Assembly (NCBI RefSeq): GCF_021462265.1
Contig: NZ_JAJONF010000015.1
Location: forward strand, 124,001 to 188,000
Length of the DNA: 64,000 nucleotides
Reading direction: 5' to 3'
From: Streptomyces shenzhenensis
Lineage (GTDB): Bacteria; Actinomycetota; Actinomycetes; Streptomycetales; Streptomycetaceae
The position numbers were made by a program, and so were the translations under genes. The notes beneath the pieces were generated by a model. The model was given only the letters and a program-made list of their open reading frames with translations. It ran no database searches and was not told where the DNA came from. This document shows, piece by piece, positions 1 through 8,433 of the stretch; position 1 is the stretch's first letter, and each line of letters begins with the position of its first letter.

Positions 1-1559
1 GTGACACCCCAGCCCGCCCTGGCGGCGAAGCCGGTCACGTCCGGCAGCGGCTCCCGGTCGGCCGAGCGGCGCGCGTAGGCCGTGACCGCCCGCCCGACGG
101 GATGCTCGGAGCCCTGCTCCACCGCTCCGGCCAGCCGGACCAGTTCGTCCTGGGCCGGGCCGCCGGGCACGGTGGTCACCCGGGCGACGGTCATGTGACC
201 GGAGGTCAGGGTGCCGGTCTTGTCCAGGACGACCGTGTCCACGTGCCGGAGCGCCTCCAGGGTCCGCGGCCCGCTCACCAGCACTCCCAGTTGCGCCCCG
301 CGCCCGGTGGCGGCCATCAGCGCGGTCGGGGTGGCGAGCCCGAGCGCACACGGGCAGGCCACGACGAGGACGGCCACGCAGGCGGTGAGGGCGGCCTGCG
401 GGTCGGCGCCGGCCCCGAGCCAGAACCCGAGGACGGTCACCGCGATCGTCAGCACCGCCGGCACGAACACACCGGCCACCGCGTCGGCCAGCCGCTGCGC
501 CCGCGCCTTGCCCGCCTGGGCCTCGGTGACGAGCCGGGTGATCCGGGCCAGCCGGGTGGCCGCGCCGACGGCCGTCGCCCGGACGAGGAGCAGCCCGCCG
601 GCGTTGACGGCCCCGCCGACCAGCGCCGAGCCGGGGCCCACCTCGACGGGCTCGCTCTCGCCGGTGACCAGGGACAGGTCCACGGCCGAACCGCCCTCCA
701 CCACCCGCCCGTCCGTGGCGACACGCTCACCCGGGCGCACGACGAAGACCTGCCCCACCCTCAACCGCGCCACGGGGACGGACCGCTCGCCGTGCTCGTC
801 ACGGACCGACACCTCCTTGACGGTAAGGCCCGCCAGCGCCCGCAGGGCCGCTCCCGTCCCCCGGCGCGCCCGTGCCTCCAGGTACCGCCCGGTCAGCACG
901 AACAGCGGCACGCTCACCGCCGCTTCCAGGTAGACGTGCGCCGTGCCGTCCGACGCCGACGGCAGCAGACTGAACGGCATCCGCATGCCCGGAGCTCCCG
1001 CTCCCCCGAGGAACAGCGCGTACGCCGACCAGGAGAAGGACGCCACCACGCCCAGCGAGACCAGCGTGTCCATGGTGGCGGCGGAGTGCCGCAGCCCTCG
1101 TAGCGCGCGCTCGTGGAAGGGCCACGCGCTCCACACCGCCACCGGCGCCGCCAGCGCGAAGCACAGCCACTGCCAGTTGCGGAACTGAAGGCCGGGCACC
1201 ATCGACAGCACCAGCACGGGGACCGCGAGCAGCGCGGTGCCGAGCAGCCGCTCGCGCTCCTGCCGGGCGGTTGCCCCGGCCCCGTCCGGGTCGGCGTCCG
1301 CCGTCCGCTCGTCCTGGCGGCCGGGCGGCGCGGGCAGCGCGGCCTGGTAGCCCGCCTGTTCGACGGCCACGACGAGCCGCTCCGGCGCGACGTTCGCCGG
1401 GTGACTGACCCGAGCCGTCCCGGTGGCCAGGTTCACGGTCGCCGTGACGCCGTCCAGCCCGGCGAGCTTCTTCTCCACCCGCCGCACACAGGCCGCGCAG
1501 GTCATCCCGCCGACGGTGAGGTCCGTGACCAGGAGGCCGGCCACCGCCTCGCCCGCCAT
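1..1559 (-). CDS. copA: Copper-translocating P1B-type ATPase, C-terminus outside window
   Basis: Inner-membrane pump exporting Cu(I), or a similar soft metal, at the expense of ATP. About 519 residues are visible; the rest lies left of position 1. An N-terminal heavy-metal-associated domain carries GMTCAAC with Cys21 and Cys24. A P1B membrane domain follows, with the ion-path motif CPCAL near residue 405. The phosphorylation motif DKTGTLT lies near residue 443, and an HP motif (SEHPVG) marks the nucleotide domain. The missing part should hold the hinge and the last two membrane helices. The ATG shares its A with the stop codon of the upstream peptide gene (TGATG), so translation is probably coupled. 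The family assignment is firm; copper specificity is inferred from the CPC motif. Confidence 0.95.
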   Translation of the reverse strand, partial: MAGEAVAGLLVTDLTVGGMTCAACVRRVEKKLAGLDGVTATVNLATGTARVSHPANVAPERLVVAVEQAGYQAALPAPPGRQDERTADADPDGAGATARQERERLLGTALLAVPVLVLSMVPGLQFRNWQWLCFALAAPVAVWSAWPFHERALRGLRHSAATMDTLVSLGVVASFSWSAYALFLGGAGAPGMRMPFSLLPSASDGTAHVYLEAAVSVPLFVLTGRYLEARARRGTGAALRALAGLTVKEVSVRDEHGERSVPVARLRVGQVFVVRPGERVATDGRVVEGGSAVDLSLVTGESEPVEVGPGSALVGGAVNAGGLLLVRATAVGAATRLARITRLVTEAQAGKARAQRLADAVAGVFVPAVLTIAVTVLGFWLGAGADPQAALTACVAVLVVACPCALGLATPTALMAATGRGAQLGVLVSGPRTLEALRHVDTVVLDKTGTLTSGHMTVARVTTVPGGPAQDELVRLAGAVEQGSEHPVGRAVTAYARRSADREPLPDVTGFAARAGWGV

Positions 1560-1813
1560 CAGTGACCACTTCCGTCCGTCATCCCCGGCATGTCCTGCGT
1601 GCCGCCGCCGCTCCCGCCGCCACCGCCTCCGGTGCTCCCGGCGGTCCCGGTCCCGTGCATGCCGGGAGCCACCGGCCCGGCGGCCGATCCGGCGGCGTAG
1701 GACGCCGGGAACACGAGGACGAGCAGCAGCAGGAAGCCGCACAGCGCCGGAGGCGGCAGCGGCACGCGGGCGATCACGCCGGCGGAGTGGGACGGTTGTC
1801 GGATCTGGGCCAT
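1559..1813 (-). CDS. 84-residue membrane peptide with Gly-rich, Met/His-containing tail
   Basis: The start is set by AGGAAGG just upstream of the ATG. One hydrophobic segment (about residues 25-43, ending FPASYAAG) could be a membrane anchor or uncleaved signal. It is followed by a low-complexity Gly/Ser tail with PGMHG, QDMPGM and a C-terminal GSGH. Met and His spaced this way are typical Cu(I) ligands, so a metal-sensing or delivery role beside CopA is a reasonable inference, but no family is recognised. It overlaps the copA start by one base and is almost certainly co-transcribed with it. Confidence 0.7.
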   Translation of the reverse strand: MAQIRQPSHSAGVIARVPLPPPALCGFLLLLVLVFPASYAAGSAAGPVAPGMHGTGTAGSTGGGGGGSGGGTQDMPGMTDGSGH

Positions 1814-1861
1814 GCTCGACCTTCCTGGTCGCGTCGAGCCGTCGTGACGCAAGACAGCGGT

Positions 1862-1879
1862 TGGAGCCGTATCGCTCCA
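1862..1879. promoter_or_regulatory. Dyad upstream of the copper-pump operon
   Basis: TGGAGC-N6-GCTCCA is a perfect 6+6 inverted repeat about 50 bp upstream of the small-peptide start. Position and symmetry fit the operator of a metal-responsive repressor or MerR-type activator. No regulator is encoded next to it, so the binding protein is unknown. Confidence 0.4.
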
Positions 1880-2117
1880 GTAGTCGGCCGCTCGGAAGAT
1901 CGAGTTCCCGGCCCCGGACATGACGTACGACACACCAGGGGTGGACGGCGCCGGGGGGCCGACGCGCCGGACGGCACGCCGCTGCGTGGTCGCGGCGACG
2001 GCGTATGCGGGCTGCCCGGTACGGCCGAGTCCGCCAGGAGTCACGGCGAGGGCCCGGGACATGAGCCGCTTCGAGGGAGCCCGACGCCGTGCGGGCGTCC
2101 CGCGCGCACCCCGTGCG
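1880..2117. other. Intergenic space, nothing recognised
   Basis: Space between the divergent copper dyad and the tandem repeat behind the PucR gene. Open frames cross it on both strands, but none has a ribosome binding site or recognisable motifs. Confidence 0.5.
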
Positions 2118-2163
2118 AGCGCATGGCCCGTCCCCGGGCAAGCGCATGGCCGGTCCCCGGGCG
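2118..2163. repeat. 23-bp tandem repeat, two copies
   Basis: Two adjacent 23-nt units, 2118-2140 and 2141-2163, both begin AGCGCATGGCC and end with CCCCGGGC plus one variable base. They differ at two positions. The array ends six bases from the stop codon of the PucR-type gene. Each unit includes a short CCCCGGG self-complementary core. Confidence 0.7.
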
Positions 2164-2168
2164 GCGGG

Positions 2169-3437
2169 TCAGCCCTCCGGCAGTACCGCGTCCCCCAGCC
2201 AGTACGCCGCGACCAGCGCCAGTTCCAGGTCGAGGCGGTCGTCCTCCAGCGGGCGGCGCCGCTGTGCGACGGCACGGGCGACGCGGTACTTCACCGTGTT
2301 CTTGTGCACGTGCAGGCGGTCCGCCGCGGCGACCAGGCTGCCGCGTTCCTGGATCAGCACGAGCAGGGTCTCGCGCAGCCGGGCGGCGCTCTCGGTCCTG
2401 GCGGCCAGTTCACCCAGCGCGGTCGCCACCAGGCGGCGGGTACGGGGCAGGTCCGCCGTGAGGAGCGCGGCGGCGCGGACGCCGGGATCGGTGTAGCTCA
2501 CGACCGAGGGCGGTTCGCCGCTGCCGAACGTGGCCACGCGAAAGGCCTGCAGGGCGTCCTCGTGGGTGTGCCGGAAGCCGGCCAGCCCCGGGGCCGGGGC
2601 GCCGAGGGCCGCGTACACGCCGGGCGCGGTGCGGTCCAGGACCGCCGCGGCCGCCGCCGGGTCCGCCGTAGCCTCCGGGCCGAACGGGAACCAGACCCAG
2701 GCCGAGGCCCGGTCCTTCGGCCAGAAGACCGGGCTGCCCACGGCGCCCAGGGCCTGCCCGAGCCGGCCGGCCGCGGACTCCAACTGCGGCAGGTCGTCCC
2801 GTGCTTCGTGCCCGCCGGTGGTCCACAGCACCGCGCCCAGATGCTGCCGGCGCAGCCGGATGCCCAGGGTGGCCTCCACGGTGCGCTCCTGGACCGCGTC
2901 CCCGGCCAGGATCCGCTCCAGGGTCTCCGCCCGGACCGTGTTGCGGTGCGAGAGCCACCGCTCGCGCTCGGCCTGGTACTCCTCGATGACCTGCTCGGAG
3001 AGGGTGTCGATGTAGACGAAGTTCAGCCCGAGCAGGGCGCGCACGGCGGCCAGCGCCCGTGCCGGGTCGGGGTATTCGCGGACCAGTGACTCGACGGACC
3101 ACATCAGGTGCAGGTGCTGTCCGAGCCGGTAGGCCCGCACCAGCGCGGTCACGGCGACGCCCCGCTGGGCCAGCCGGCGCGCGTACTCCCGGGCCTCCGC
3201 GGGGGCCACCAGCTCGGCGAGGTCCAGCTCGCCGCGGTAGAGCGCGCCGGCCGCGCGCAGGTTGCTCTCCACGCTCCGCGACAGCAGAGCCGCGGTCATC
3301 CGGTCCTGCGGCAGCTCGGGGATCTGCTCCCGCATGGCGGCGGCCAGCGCCGCGGTGAGCTCCGCCATGTGCTCGGCGACGGCGGCACCGAGCACGCTGA
3401 CGTCGGCGGGCACCTCCACGTCGTACCGCCCTGCCAT
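2169..3437 (-). CDS. PucR-family transcriptional regulator
   Basis: 422-residue DNA-binding regulator. The start at 3437 is preferred because GGAGG lies 7 bases upstream; a longer in-frame extension to 3602 would run into the divergent ligase gene. The N-terminal two thirds are a sensory region without a catalytic motif. The C-terminus carries the PucR helix-turn-helix (GSLVAAADRLHVHKNTVKYR), with the usual hydrophobic end. It is divergent from the acyl-CoA ligase operon at 3593, so it probably controls that operon and itself through the inverted sites between them. The ligand is unknown. Confidence 0.9.
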   Translation of the reverse strand: MAGRYDVEVPADVSVLGAAVAEHMAELTAALAAAMREQIPELPQDRMTAALLSRSVESNLRAAGALYRGELDLAELVAPAEAREYARRLAQRGVAVTALVRAYRLGQHLHLMWSVESLVREYPDPARALAAVRALLGLNFVYIDTLSEQVIEEYQAERERWLSHRNTVRAETLERILAGDAVQERTVEATLGIRLRRQHLGAVLWTTGGHEARDDLPQLESAAGRLGQALGAVGSPVFWPKDRASAWVWFPFGPEATADPAAAAAVLDRTAPGVYAALGAPAPGLAGFRHTHEDALQAFRVATFGSGEPPSVVSYTDPGVRAAALLTADLPRTRRLVATALGELAARTESAARLRETLLVLIQERGSLVAAADRLHVHKNTVKYRVARAVAQRRRPLEDDRLDLELALVAAYWLGDAVLPEG

Positions 3438-3445
3438 CCCAGCGC

Positions 3446-3537
3446 CTCCAACAGTGCTCCAACAGTGTCCCGGAGGCCAATGAATGCGGCCTGTCGGGAC
3501 CATTCTGACCCCGTTCCTTGTCCTCCCGGGACAGTGT
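3446..3537. promoter_or_regulatory. Repeated CAGTG / TGTCCCGG elements in divergent promoter region
   Basis: CTCCAACAGTG occurs twice in tandem (3446-3456 and 3457-3467). The second copy runs into ACAGTGTCCCGGAGG (3462-3476). A near-complementary copy, CCTCCCGGGACAGTGT, lies at 3522-3537. The inverted pair brackets the space where both divergent promoters must sit, so these are good candidates for PucR operator half-sites. Confidence 0.5.
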
Positions 3538-3592
3538 CGGCGGTCACGGCCCTCTCTACCTTCGACGCACCCTCGAAGGACAGGAGCCGTCC

Positions 3593-5062
3593 ATGACGCC
3601 ACCGGCGTATCTCCCCTGGTCCGCGGAACCGGCCCATGCCGACCGCCCGTGCGTTCGCGACGAGCGCCATCAGCTCACCTACGCGGAGTTCGCCGTGTGG
3701 GTGGAGGCGGCGGCCGAGCAGTTCGCCGAGCGCGGCATCGGGCGCGGGTCGGTCGTCGCGGTCATGCTGCCGAACCGCGTCGAGCTGCTCGTCGCGATGG
3801 CCGCCGCGTGGCGGCTCGGCGCCGCCGCGACGCCGATCAACCCGGCGTTCACCGCCGAGGAGGCCGGCTACCAGATCCAGGACGCCGACAGCGCCCTGGT
3901 CGTGAACGCCGGCCCGGACGCGCCGGACGGCGGCCGGCCCGGTCTCCCCGTCGACGAGTTGCGGCGGGTGCCGTCGGGTGCGCCGCTGCCCGCGGCGCAC
4001 ACCTCGCCGGACGAACTGGCCCTGCTGGTCTATACGAGCGGGTCGACGGGACGGCCCAAGGGGGTGATGCTCGACCACGCCAACCTGGAGGCGATGACCT
4101 CGATGATGGCCGACCTCATGCGGCTCACCGCCGACGACCACTGCCTGCTCTTCCTCCCGCTGTTCCACGTGAACGCGATCTGCGTCAGCTTCCTGTCGCC
4201 GATGCGCACCGGCGCCCAGCTGACGCTGCTCGGCCGGTTCACCGTCGACGGGCTCCTCGACGCCGTCGAGCGGTACCGTCCGACGTACTTCTCGGGCGTC
4301 CCCACGATCTACGCCATGCTGCTGGCGCAGCCGCGCGACGCCGACTTCTCCTCGGTGCGGTTCGCCGCGTGCGGGGCCGCGCCGGCCTCGAAGGACCTGC
4401 TCGACGCCGTCGAGGCACGCTTCGGTTTCGTACTGGCGGAGGGCTACGGCCTGACCGAGTGCACCTGCGCCACCACGAGCAACCGGTGGTGGGACGAGCG
4501 CAAGGTCGGCACGGTCGGACCGGCCTTCCCCGGGGTGCGCGTGGAGATCATGGACGCCGCCGGGTCGATCCTGCCCCGCGGCGAGCGCGGCGAGGTGGTC
4601 ATCCAGGGGCCCCACGTGATGCGCGGGTACCTGGGCCGCCCCGAGGCCACGGCCGAGACCCTGCGCGGCGGCTGGCTGCACACCGGCGACGTCGGCGTCC
4701 TCGACGAGGACGGCTACCTGCGCATCGTCGACCGGATCAAGGACATGATCATCCGGGGCGGCGAGAACATCTACCCGCAGGAGATCGAGGCCGTCCTGCT
4801 CTCCCGTGAGGGCGTCTTCGAGGCCGCTGTGATCGGCCGGCCGGACGAGCGGTTCGGCGAGGTCCCGTTCGCCTACGTCTCGCTGCGTCCCGGGGCCGCC
4901 GTCACCGGCCAGGACCTGATCGAGGCTTGTGCCGCGAACCTGGCCCGCTACAAGGTGCCCGTGGGCGTGCGCGTCCTGGACGCCCTGCCCAAGAACCCCG
5001 TCGGCAAGACCGACACACCCGCGCTGCGCCGGCAGCACGGCACCGTCACCACCGGAGCGTGA
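3593..5062 (+). CDS. Acyl-CoA synthetase / AMP-dependent ligase
   Basis: 489-residue ANL-superfamily enzyme that would activate a carboxylic acid as acyl-AMP and then as the CoA thioester. The ATP-binding loop YTSGSTGRPKG lies at about residues 147-157. The A5-like motif EGYGLTE, the TGD motif (LHTGDVG), the hinge DRIKDMIIRGGENI and a C-terminal lysine in PKNPVGK are all present. The start is placed at 3593 behind AGGAG. It is the first gene of an operon: three bases separate its stop from the DUF3556-like gene. The acid cannot be named; a fatty or aromatic acid is most likely. Confidence 0.92.
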   Translation: MTPPAYLPWSAEPAHADRPCVRDERHQLTYAEFAVWVEAAAEQFAERGIGRGSVVAVMLPNRVELLVAMAAAWRLGAAATPINPAFTAEEAGYQIQDADSALVVNAGPDAPDGGRPGLPVDELRRVPSGAPLPAAHTSPDELALLVYTSGSTGRPKGVMLDHANLEAMTSMMADLMRLTADDHCLLFLPLFHVNAICVSFLSPMRTGAQLTLLGRFTVDGLLDAVERYRPTYFSGVPTIYAMLLAQPRDADFSSVRFAACGAAPASKDLLDAVEARFGFVLAEGYGLTECTCATTSNRWWDERKVGTVGPAFPGVRVEIMDAAGSILPRGERGEVVIQGPHVMRGYLGRPEATAETLRGGWLHTGDVGVLDEDGYLRIVDRIKDMIIRGGENIYPQEIEAVLLSREGVFEAAVIGRPDERFGEVPFAYVSLRPGAAVTGQDLIEACAANLARYKVPVGVRVLDALPKNPVGKTDTPALRRQHGTVTTGA

Positions 5063-5065
5063 GGC

Positions 5066-6874
5066 ATGGCCTTCAAGACCCCCGTCTTCCCCGCGGTGGA
5101 CGACCCCGAGGAGTTCCTGCGCCGCCCGTTCTTCGAGCGGGTCAAGGTGATGACCGGCTTCTGGGCCGGGAACGGCTTCGGCAGCCCGTGGGTGCTGCAC
5201 CTGATCTACATCGCCAAGCTGGTCGGTTTCTCCGCGGTCGGCGGCCTGCTGGTCGTGACCGCGACCTCCGACGTCGGCGGCCTGTTCGACGTCGGCCGGT
5301 GGTGGGACGAGCCGGTCGTCTACCAGAAACTCGTGCTGTGGGTCGCTCTCCTGGAGGTGGTCGGCGTCGGCGGCGCCTGGGGCCCGCTCACCGGCCACTT
5401 CAAGCCGATGTACGGCGGAGCGCGCTACTGGCTGCGGCCGGGCACGATCCGGCTGCCCCCGTGGCCGCGCGTGGTGCCGTTCACCCGAGGGGACCGGCGC
5501 GGTGTCGTCGACGCCGTGCTGTACGCCGCGATCCTCGTCAGCCTGGCGGTGGCGATCGTGCTGCCCGGCGTCGGCACCGCGGCGCTGTCCGCCGCCCGTC
5601 CCGACGTGACCGGTGGCCTGGTGCGGCCCGTGCTGTTCGTGGTACCGGCCGCCCTGCTCGTGCTGCTCGGTCTGCGGGACAAGGTCGTCTTCCTGGCGGG
5701 CCGGGGCGAGCAGTACCTCCCGGTGATGGCCGCCTGCGCCACGCTCGACTTCACCGACATGATCATCGCCGCGAAGCTGATCATCGTCATCGTGTGGGTG
5801 GGCGCCGCGGCCTCGAAGTTCACCCGCCACTTTTCCTTCGTGGTGCCTCCGATGGTGTCGAACGCACCGTTCATGCCCAGGGCTCTGCGGCTCAGGCACT
5901 ACAAGAACGCGCCCGACGACCTGCGCCCCTCCGGCATCGCCCACTTCATGGCGCACGTGCTGGGGACGCTCGCCGAGTTGGCCCTCCCGCTCGTGCTGCT
6001 GTTCAGCACCGACCGGGACCTGACCCTCGTCGCCGTCGCGGGCATGGTGCTCTTCCACCTCTTCATCACCTCGACGTTCCCGTTGGCGGTGCCGCTGGAG
6101 TGGAACATCCTGTTCGCCTACACCGGGATCTTCCTGTTCGCGGGGCATCCCAACGGCACGGGCTACGGCCTCCTCGACTTCAGCGAGCCCTGGATGCTGC
6201 CGGTGATCGCGGGGGCCCTGCTCTTCTTCCCCGTGCTGGGCAACCTGCGCCCGGACCTGGTCTCCTTCCTGCCCTCGATGCGGCAGTACGCCGGGAACTG
6301 GGCGTCGGCCGTCTGGGCGCTGGCGCCGGGTGCCGAGGAACGGCTGGCCGAACTGCCGGTCCCGGTCGAGCCGCACCACCGGCAGCTGCGGGCCTTCGGC
6401 TACTCCGCTCCGCAGGCCGAGATGGCGATGCAGATGTTCGTCGCCTGGCGCTCGATGCACACCCAGGGCAAGGGGCTGCTGTCAGTGGCGCAGACCTACC
6501 TCGGTGACGACCTTGACACGTACACCGTGCGCGAGGGTGAGATCGGCGCGAACCTCGTCGTGGGCTGGAACTTCGGCGACGGCCACCTGCACGACGACCA
6601 GCTGATCGAGGCGATCCAGCGGCGGCTGCACTTCGCCCCCGGGGAGCTGGTGGTCTTCTGGGTGGAGTCCCAGCCGATCCACCGGCCCGTCCAGGAGTAC
6701 TTCGTGATGGACGCGGCCCTCGGTGTCGTCGAGCGCGGCCGGTGGGACGTGCGCGACCTCGTCGACCAGCAGCCCTGGCTGCCCGACGGGCCCGTCCCGC
6801 TGGACGTCACCTGGCGGCACCCGCGGCACCACCCCGCCTACCGGACGGCGAACGGCGAGGGAGCGCTCGCATGA
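5066..6874 (+). CDS. Polytopic membrane protein resembling DUF3556
   Basis: 602 residues with roughly ten hydrophobic segments over residues 40-400, followed by a soluble C-terminal part of about 180 residues. Length, the opening (PEEFLRRPFFERVKVMTGFW) and the mid-protein KFTRHFSFVVPPMVSNAP region resemble what I recall of the actinobacterial DUF3556 family, better known from mycobacteria. No catalytic motif is evident, although scattered His residues around the membrane segments could be functional. The gene sits three bases behind the ligase and overlaps the FAD oxidoreductase by four bases (ATGA), so the three products probably act together, perhaps on a membrane lipid. That role is inference. 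Confidence 0.72.
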   Translation: MAFKTPVFPAVDDPEEFLRRPFFERVKVMTGFWAGNGFGSPWVLHLIYIAKLVGFSAVGGLLVVTATSDVGGLFDVGRWWDEPVVYQKLVLWVALLEVVGVGGAWGPLTGHFKPMYGGARYWLRPGTIRLPPWPRVVPFTRGDRRGVVDAVLYAAILVSLAVAIVLPGVGTAALSAARPDVTGGLVRPVLFVVPAALLVLLGLRDKVVFLAGRGEQYLPVMAACATLDFTDMIIAAKLIIVIVWVGAAASKFTRHFSFVVPPMVSNAPFMPRALRLRHYKNAPDDLRPSGIAHFMAHVLGTLAELALPLVLLFSTDRDLTLVAVAGMVLFHLFITSTFPLAVPLEWNILFAYTGIFLFAGHPNGTGYGLLDFSEPWMLPVIAGALLFFPVLGNLRPDLVSFLPSMRQYAGNWASAVWALAPGAEERLAELPVPVEPHHRQLRAFGYSAPQAEMAMQMFVAWRSMHTQGKGLLSVAQTYLGDDLDTYTVREGEIGANLVVGWNFGDGHLHDDQLIEAIQRRLHFAPGELVVFWVESQPIHRPVQEYFVMDAALGVVERGRWDVRDLVDQQPWLPDGPVPLDVTWRHPRHHPAYRTANGEGALA

Positions 6875-8280
6875 CGACGGCAGTCGTGGTCGGCAGCGGG
6901 CCCAACGGGCTCGCCGCCGCCCTCACCCTCGCCGCGGCGGGGGTGAGGGTCCGCGTCATCGAGGCGGCGGACGTGCTCGGCGGCGGCGTCCGGTCCGGCG
7001 AGCTGACCCTGCCCGGCCTGGTCCATGACGAGTGCGCCGGCTTTCACCCGCTGGCGCCCGGCTCGGCCTTCGCCCAGCGGTTCGACCTCGCCGGGGCCGG
7101 TCTGACCTGGCGCTGGGCCCCGGTGGAGTTCGCCCACCCGCTGGCGGGCGGGCGCGGCGCGGTCGCCCTGCGGTCGGTGGCCGAAACCGCCGCCGGGCTC
7201 GGCGCGGGCGGCCCGGGGTGGCAGCGGACGTTCGGACCGCTCGCGGAGCGGTTCACGGCGATCAGTGAGGAGTTTCTGCAGCCGGTGCTGCACGTTCCGC
7301 GGCACCCGCTCCACCTGGCCCGCTTCGGTGCCTACGCCGGCCTGCCGGCCACGCTGCTGGCACGCCGCCTGCGCACCCCGGAAGCCCAGGCGCTCTTCGC
7401 CGGCGTCGCCGCGCACGCCTTCCGGCCCCTGGACACGCTCGCCTCCTCGGCGATCGGGGTCGCGCTGACCACGGCCGCGCACGCCTTCGGCTGGCCGGTC
7501 GCCGAGGGCGGTACGGCCGCGATCCGGGACGCGATCCTGGCCCGCGCGGCCGAACACGGCGTGCGGTTCGAGACCGGCCGCCGGGTGACCTCCCTGGACG
7601 AGCTGGGCGCTCCCGACGTGGTCATGCTGGACACCTCGCCGGCGGCTGCCGCCCGGATCGCGGGCGACCGGATGCCGCCCCGCGTCCGGCGCGCGTACCT
7701 GAGGTACCGCCACGGGCCCGGCGCGTTCAAGGTCGACTTCGCCGTCGAGGGCGGCGTGCCATGGCTGCACGAGGGTTCGCGCTCGGCCGGAACGGTGCAC
7801 CTCGGCGGCGACCTGGCGGAGATGGCGACCGCCGAGAAGGAGGTGGCGGCCGGACGGATGCCCGAGCGGCCGTTCGTGCTCGTCGGGCAGCAGTACCTCG
7901 CCGACCGGACCCGCTCGGCCGGCGACGTGCACCCGCTCTACGCCTACGCCCACGTGCCGGCCGGCTTCACCGGCGACGCGACCGAGGCGATCACCGCCCG
8001 GATCGAGCAGTACGCCCCCGGCTTCCGCGACCGGATCCGGGCGATGTACGTCCGCTCCACCACGGAGCTGAGCCGGCACAACGAGAACTACGTCGCCGGC
8101 GACATCGTGACCGGCGCCAACGATCCCTGGCAGCTGGTCTTCCGGCCGCGCCCGGCCCTCGACCCGTACGCCACCGGCATCCCCGGCGTCCACCTCTGCT
8201 CCGCCGCGACCCCACCCGGCGCCGGTGCCCACGGGATGTGCGGCTACAACGCCGCACAACGCGCCCTCGCCCGGCTCTGA
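6871..8280 (+). CDS. FAD-dependent oxidoreductase, phytoene-dehydrogenase-like
   Basis: 469-residue flavoprotein. The N-terminal Rossmann motif is GSGPNG (residues 8-13), followed by the acidic strand end IEAADVLGG. The C-terminal FAD signature reads GVHLCSAATPPGAGAHGM. Overall it fits the NAD(P)/FAD amine-oxidase-like group that contains phytoene desaturases and PYROXD2. The ATG overlaps the stop of the membrane protein gene (ATGA), so it is the third member of the operon. It would desaturate or oxidise a hydrophobic substrate; no crt genes accompany it, so carotenoid synthesis is unlikely. Confidence 0.88.
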   Translation: MTTAVVVGSGPNGLAAALTLAAAGVRVRVIEAADVLGGGVRSGELTLPGLVHDECAGFHPLAPGSAFAQRFDLAGAGLTWRWAPVEFAHPLAGGRGAVALRSVAETAAGLGAGGPGWQRTFGPLAERFTAISEEFLQPVLHVPRHPLHLARFGAYAGLPATLLARRLRTPEAQALFAGVAAHAFRPLDTLASSAIGVALTTAAHAFGWPVAEGGTAAIRDAILARAAEHGVRFETGRRVTSLDELGAPDVVMLDTSPAAAARIAGDRMPPRVRRAYLRYRHGPGAFKVDFAVEGGVPWLHEGSRSAGTVHLGGDLAEMATAEKEVAAGRMPERPFVLVGQQYLADRTRSAGDVHPLYAYAHVPAGFTGDATEAITARIEQYAPGFRDRIRAMYVRSTTELSRHNENYVAGDIVTGANDPWQLVFRPRPALDPYATGIPGVHLCSAATPPGAGAHGMCGYNAAQRALARL

Positions 8281-8285
8281 GGCCC

Positions 8286-8306
8286 GGCCAAAGGGCTGGT
8301 GTGACC
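8286..8306 (+). repeat. Left terminal inverted repeat
   Basis: Begins GGCCAAAGGGCTGG and ends TGTGACC. It is complementary to 9825-9845 except at one position. Confidence 0.65.
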
Positions 8307-8433
8307 GGCTCTGGGGGTGCTCGCGCTGGTCGTGGGCGGCAGTCTGAGGAGTAGATCATCTGACGGAGCTGTCTCGGGGGCGGATAAAGCGTCGGGACAA
8401 GTTGGTTGCGATCTGATCAGGCAGGATGGACGG

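Noticed and set aside
3438..3602. N-terminal extension of the PucR-type protein to 3602
   Set aside because: It would overlap the divergent ligase start and promoter region, and the internal ATG at 3437 has GGAGG.
3296..6460. A 1,054-codon minus-strand open frame opposite the ligase and DUF3556-like genes
   Set aside because: Composition is His/Arg/Gly-rich without domains, and the plus-strand genes have clear motifs and ribosome binding sites. It is an antisense shadow produced by high GC.
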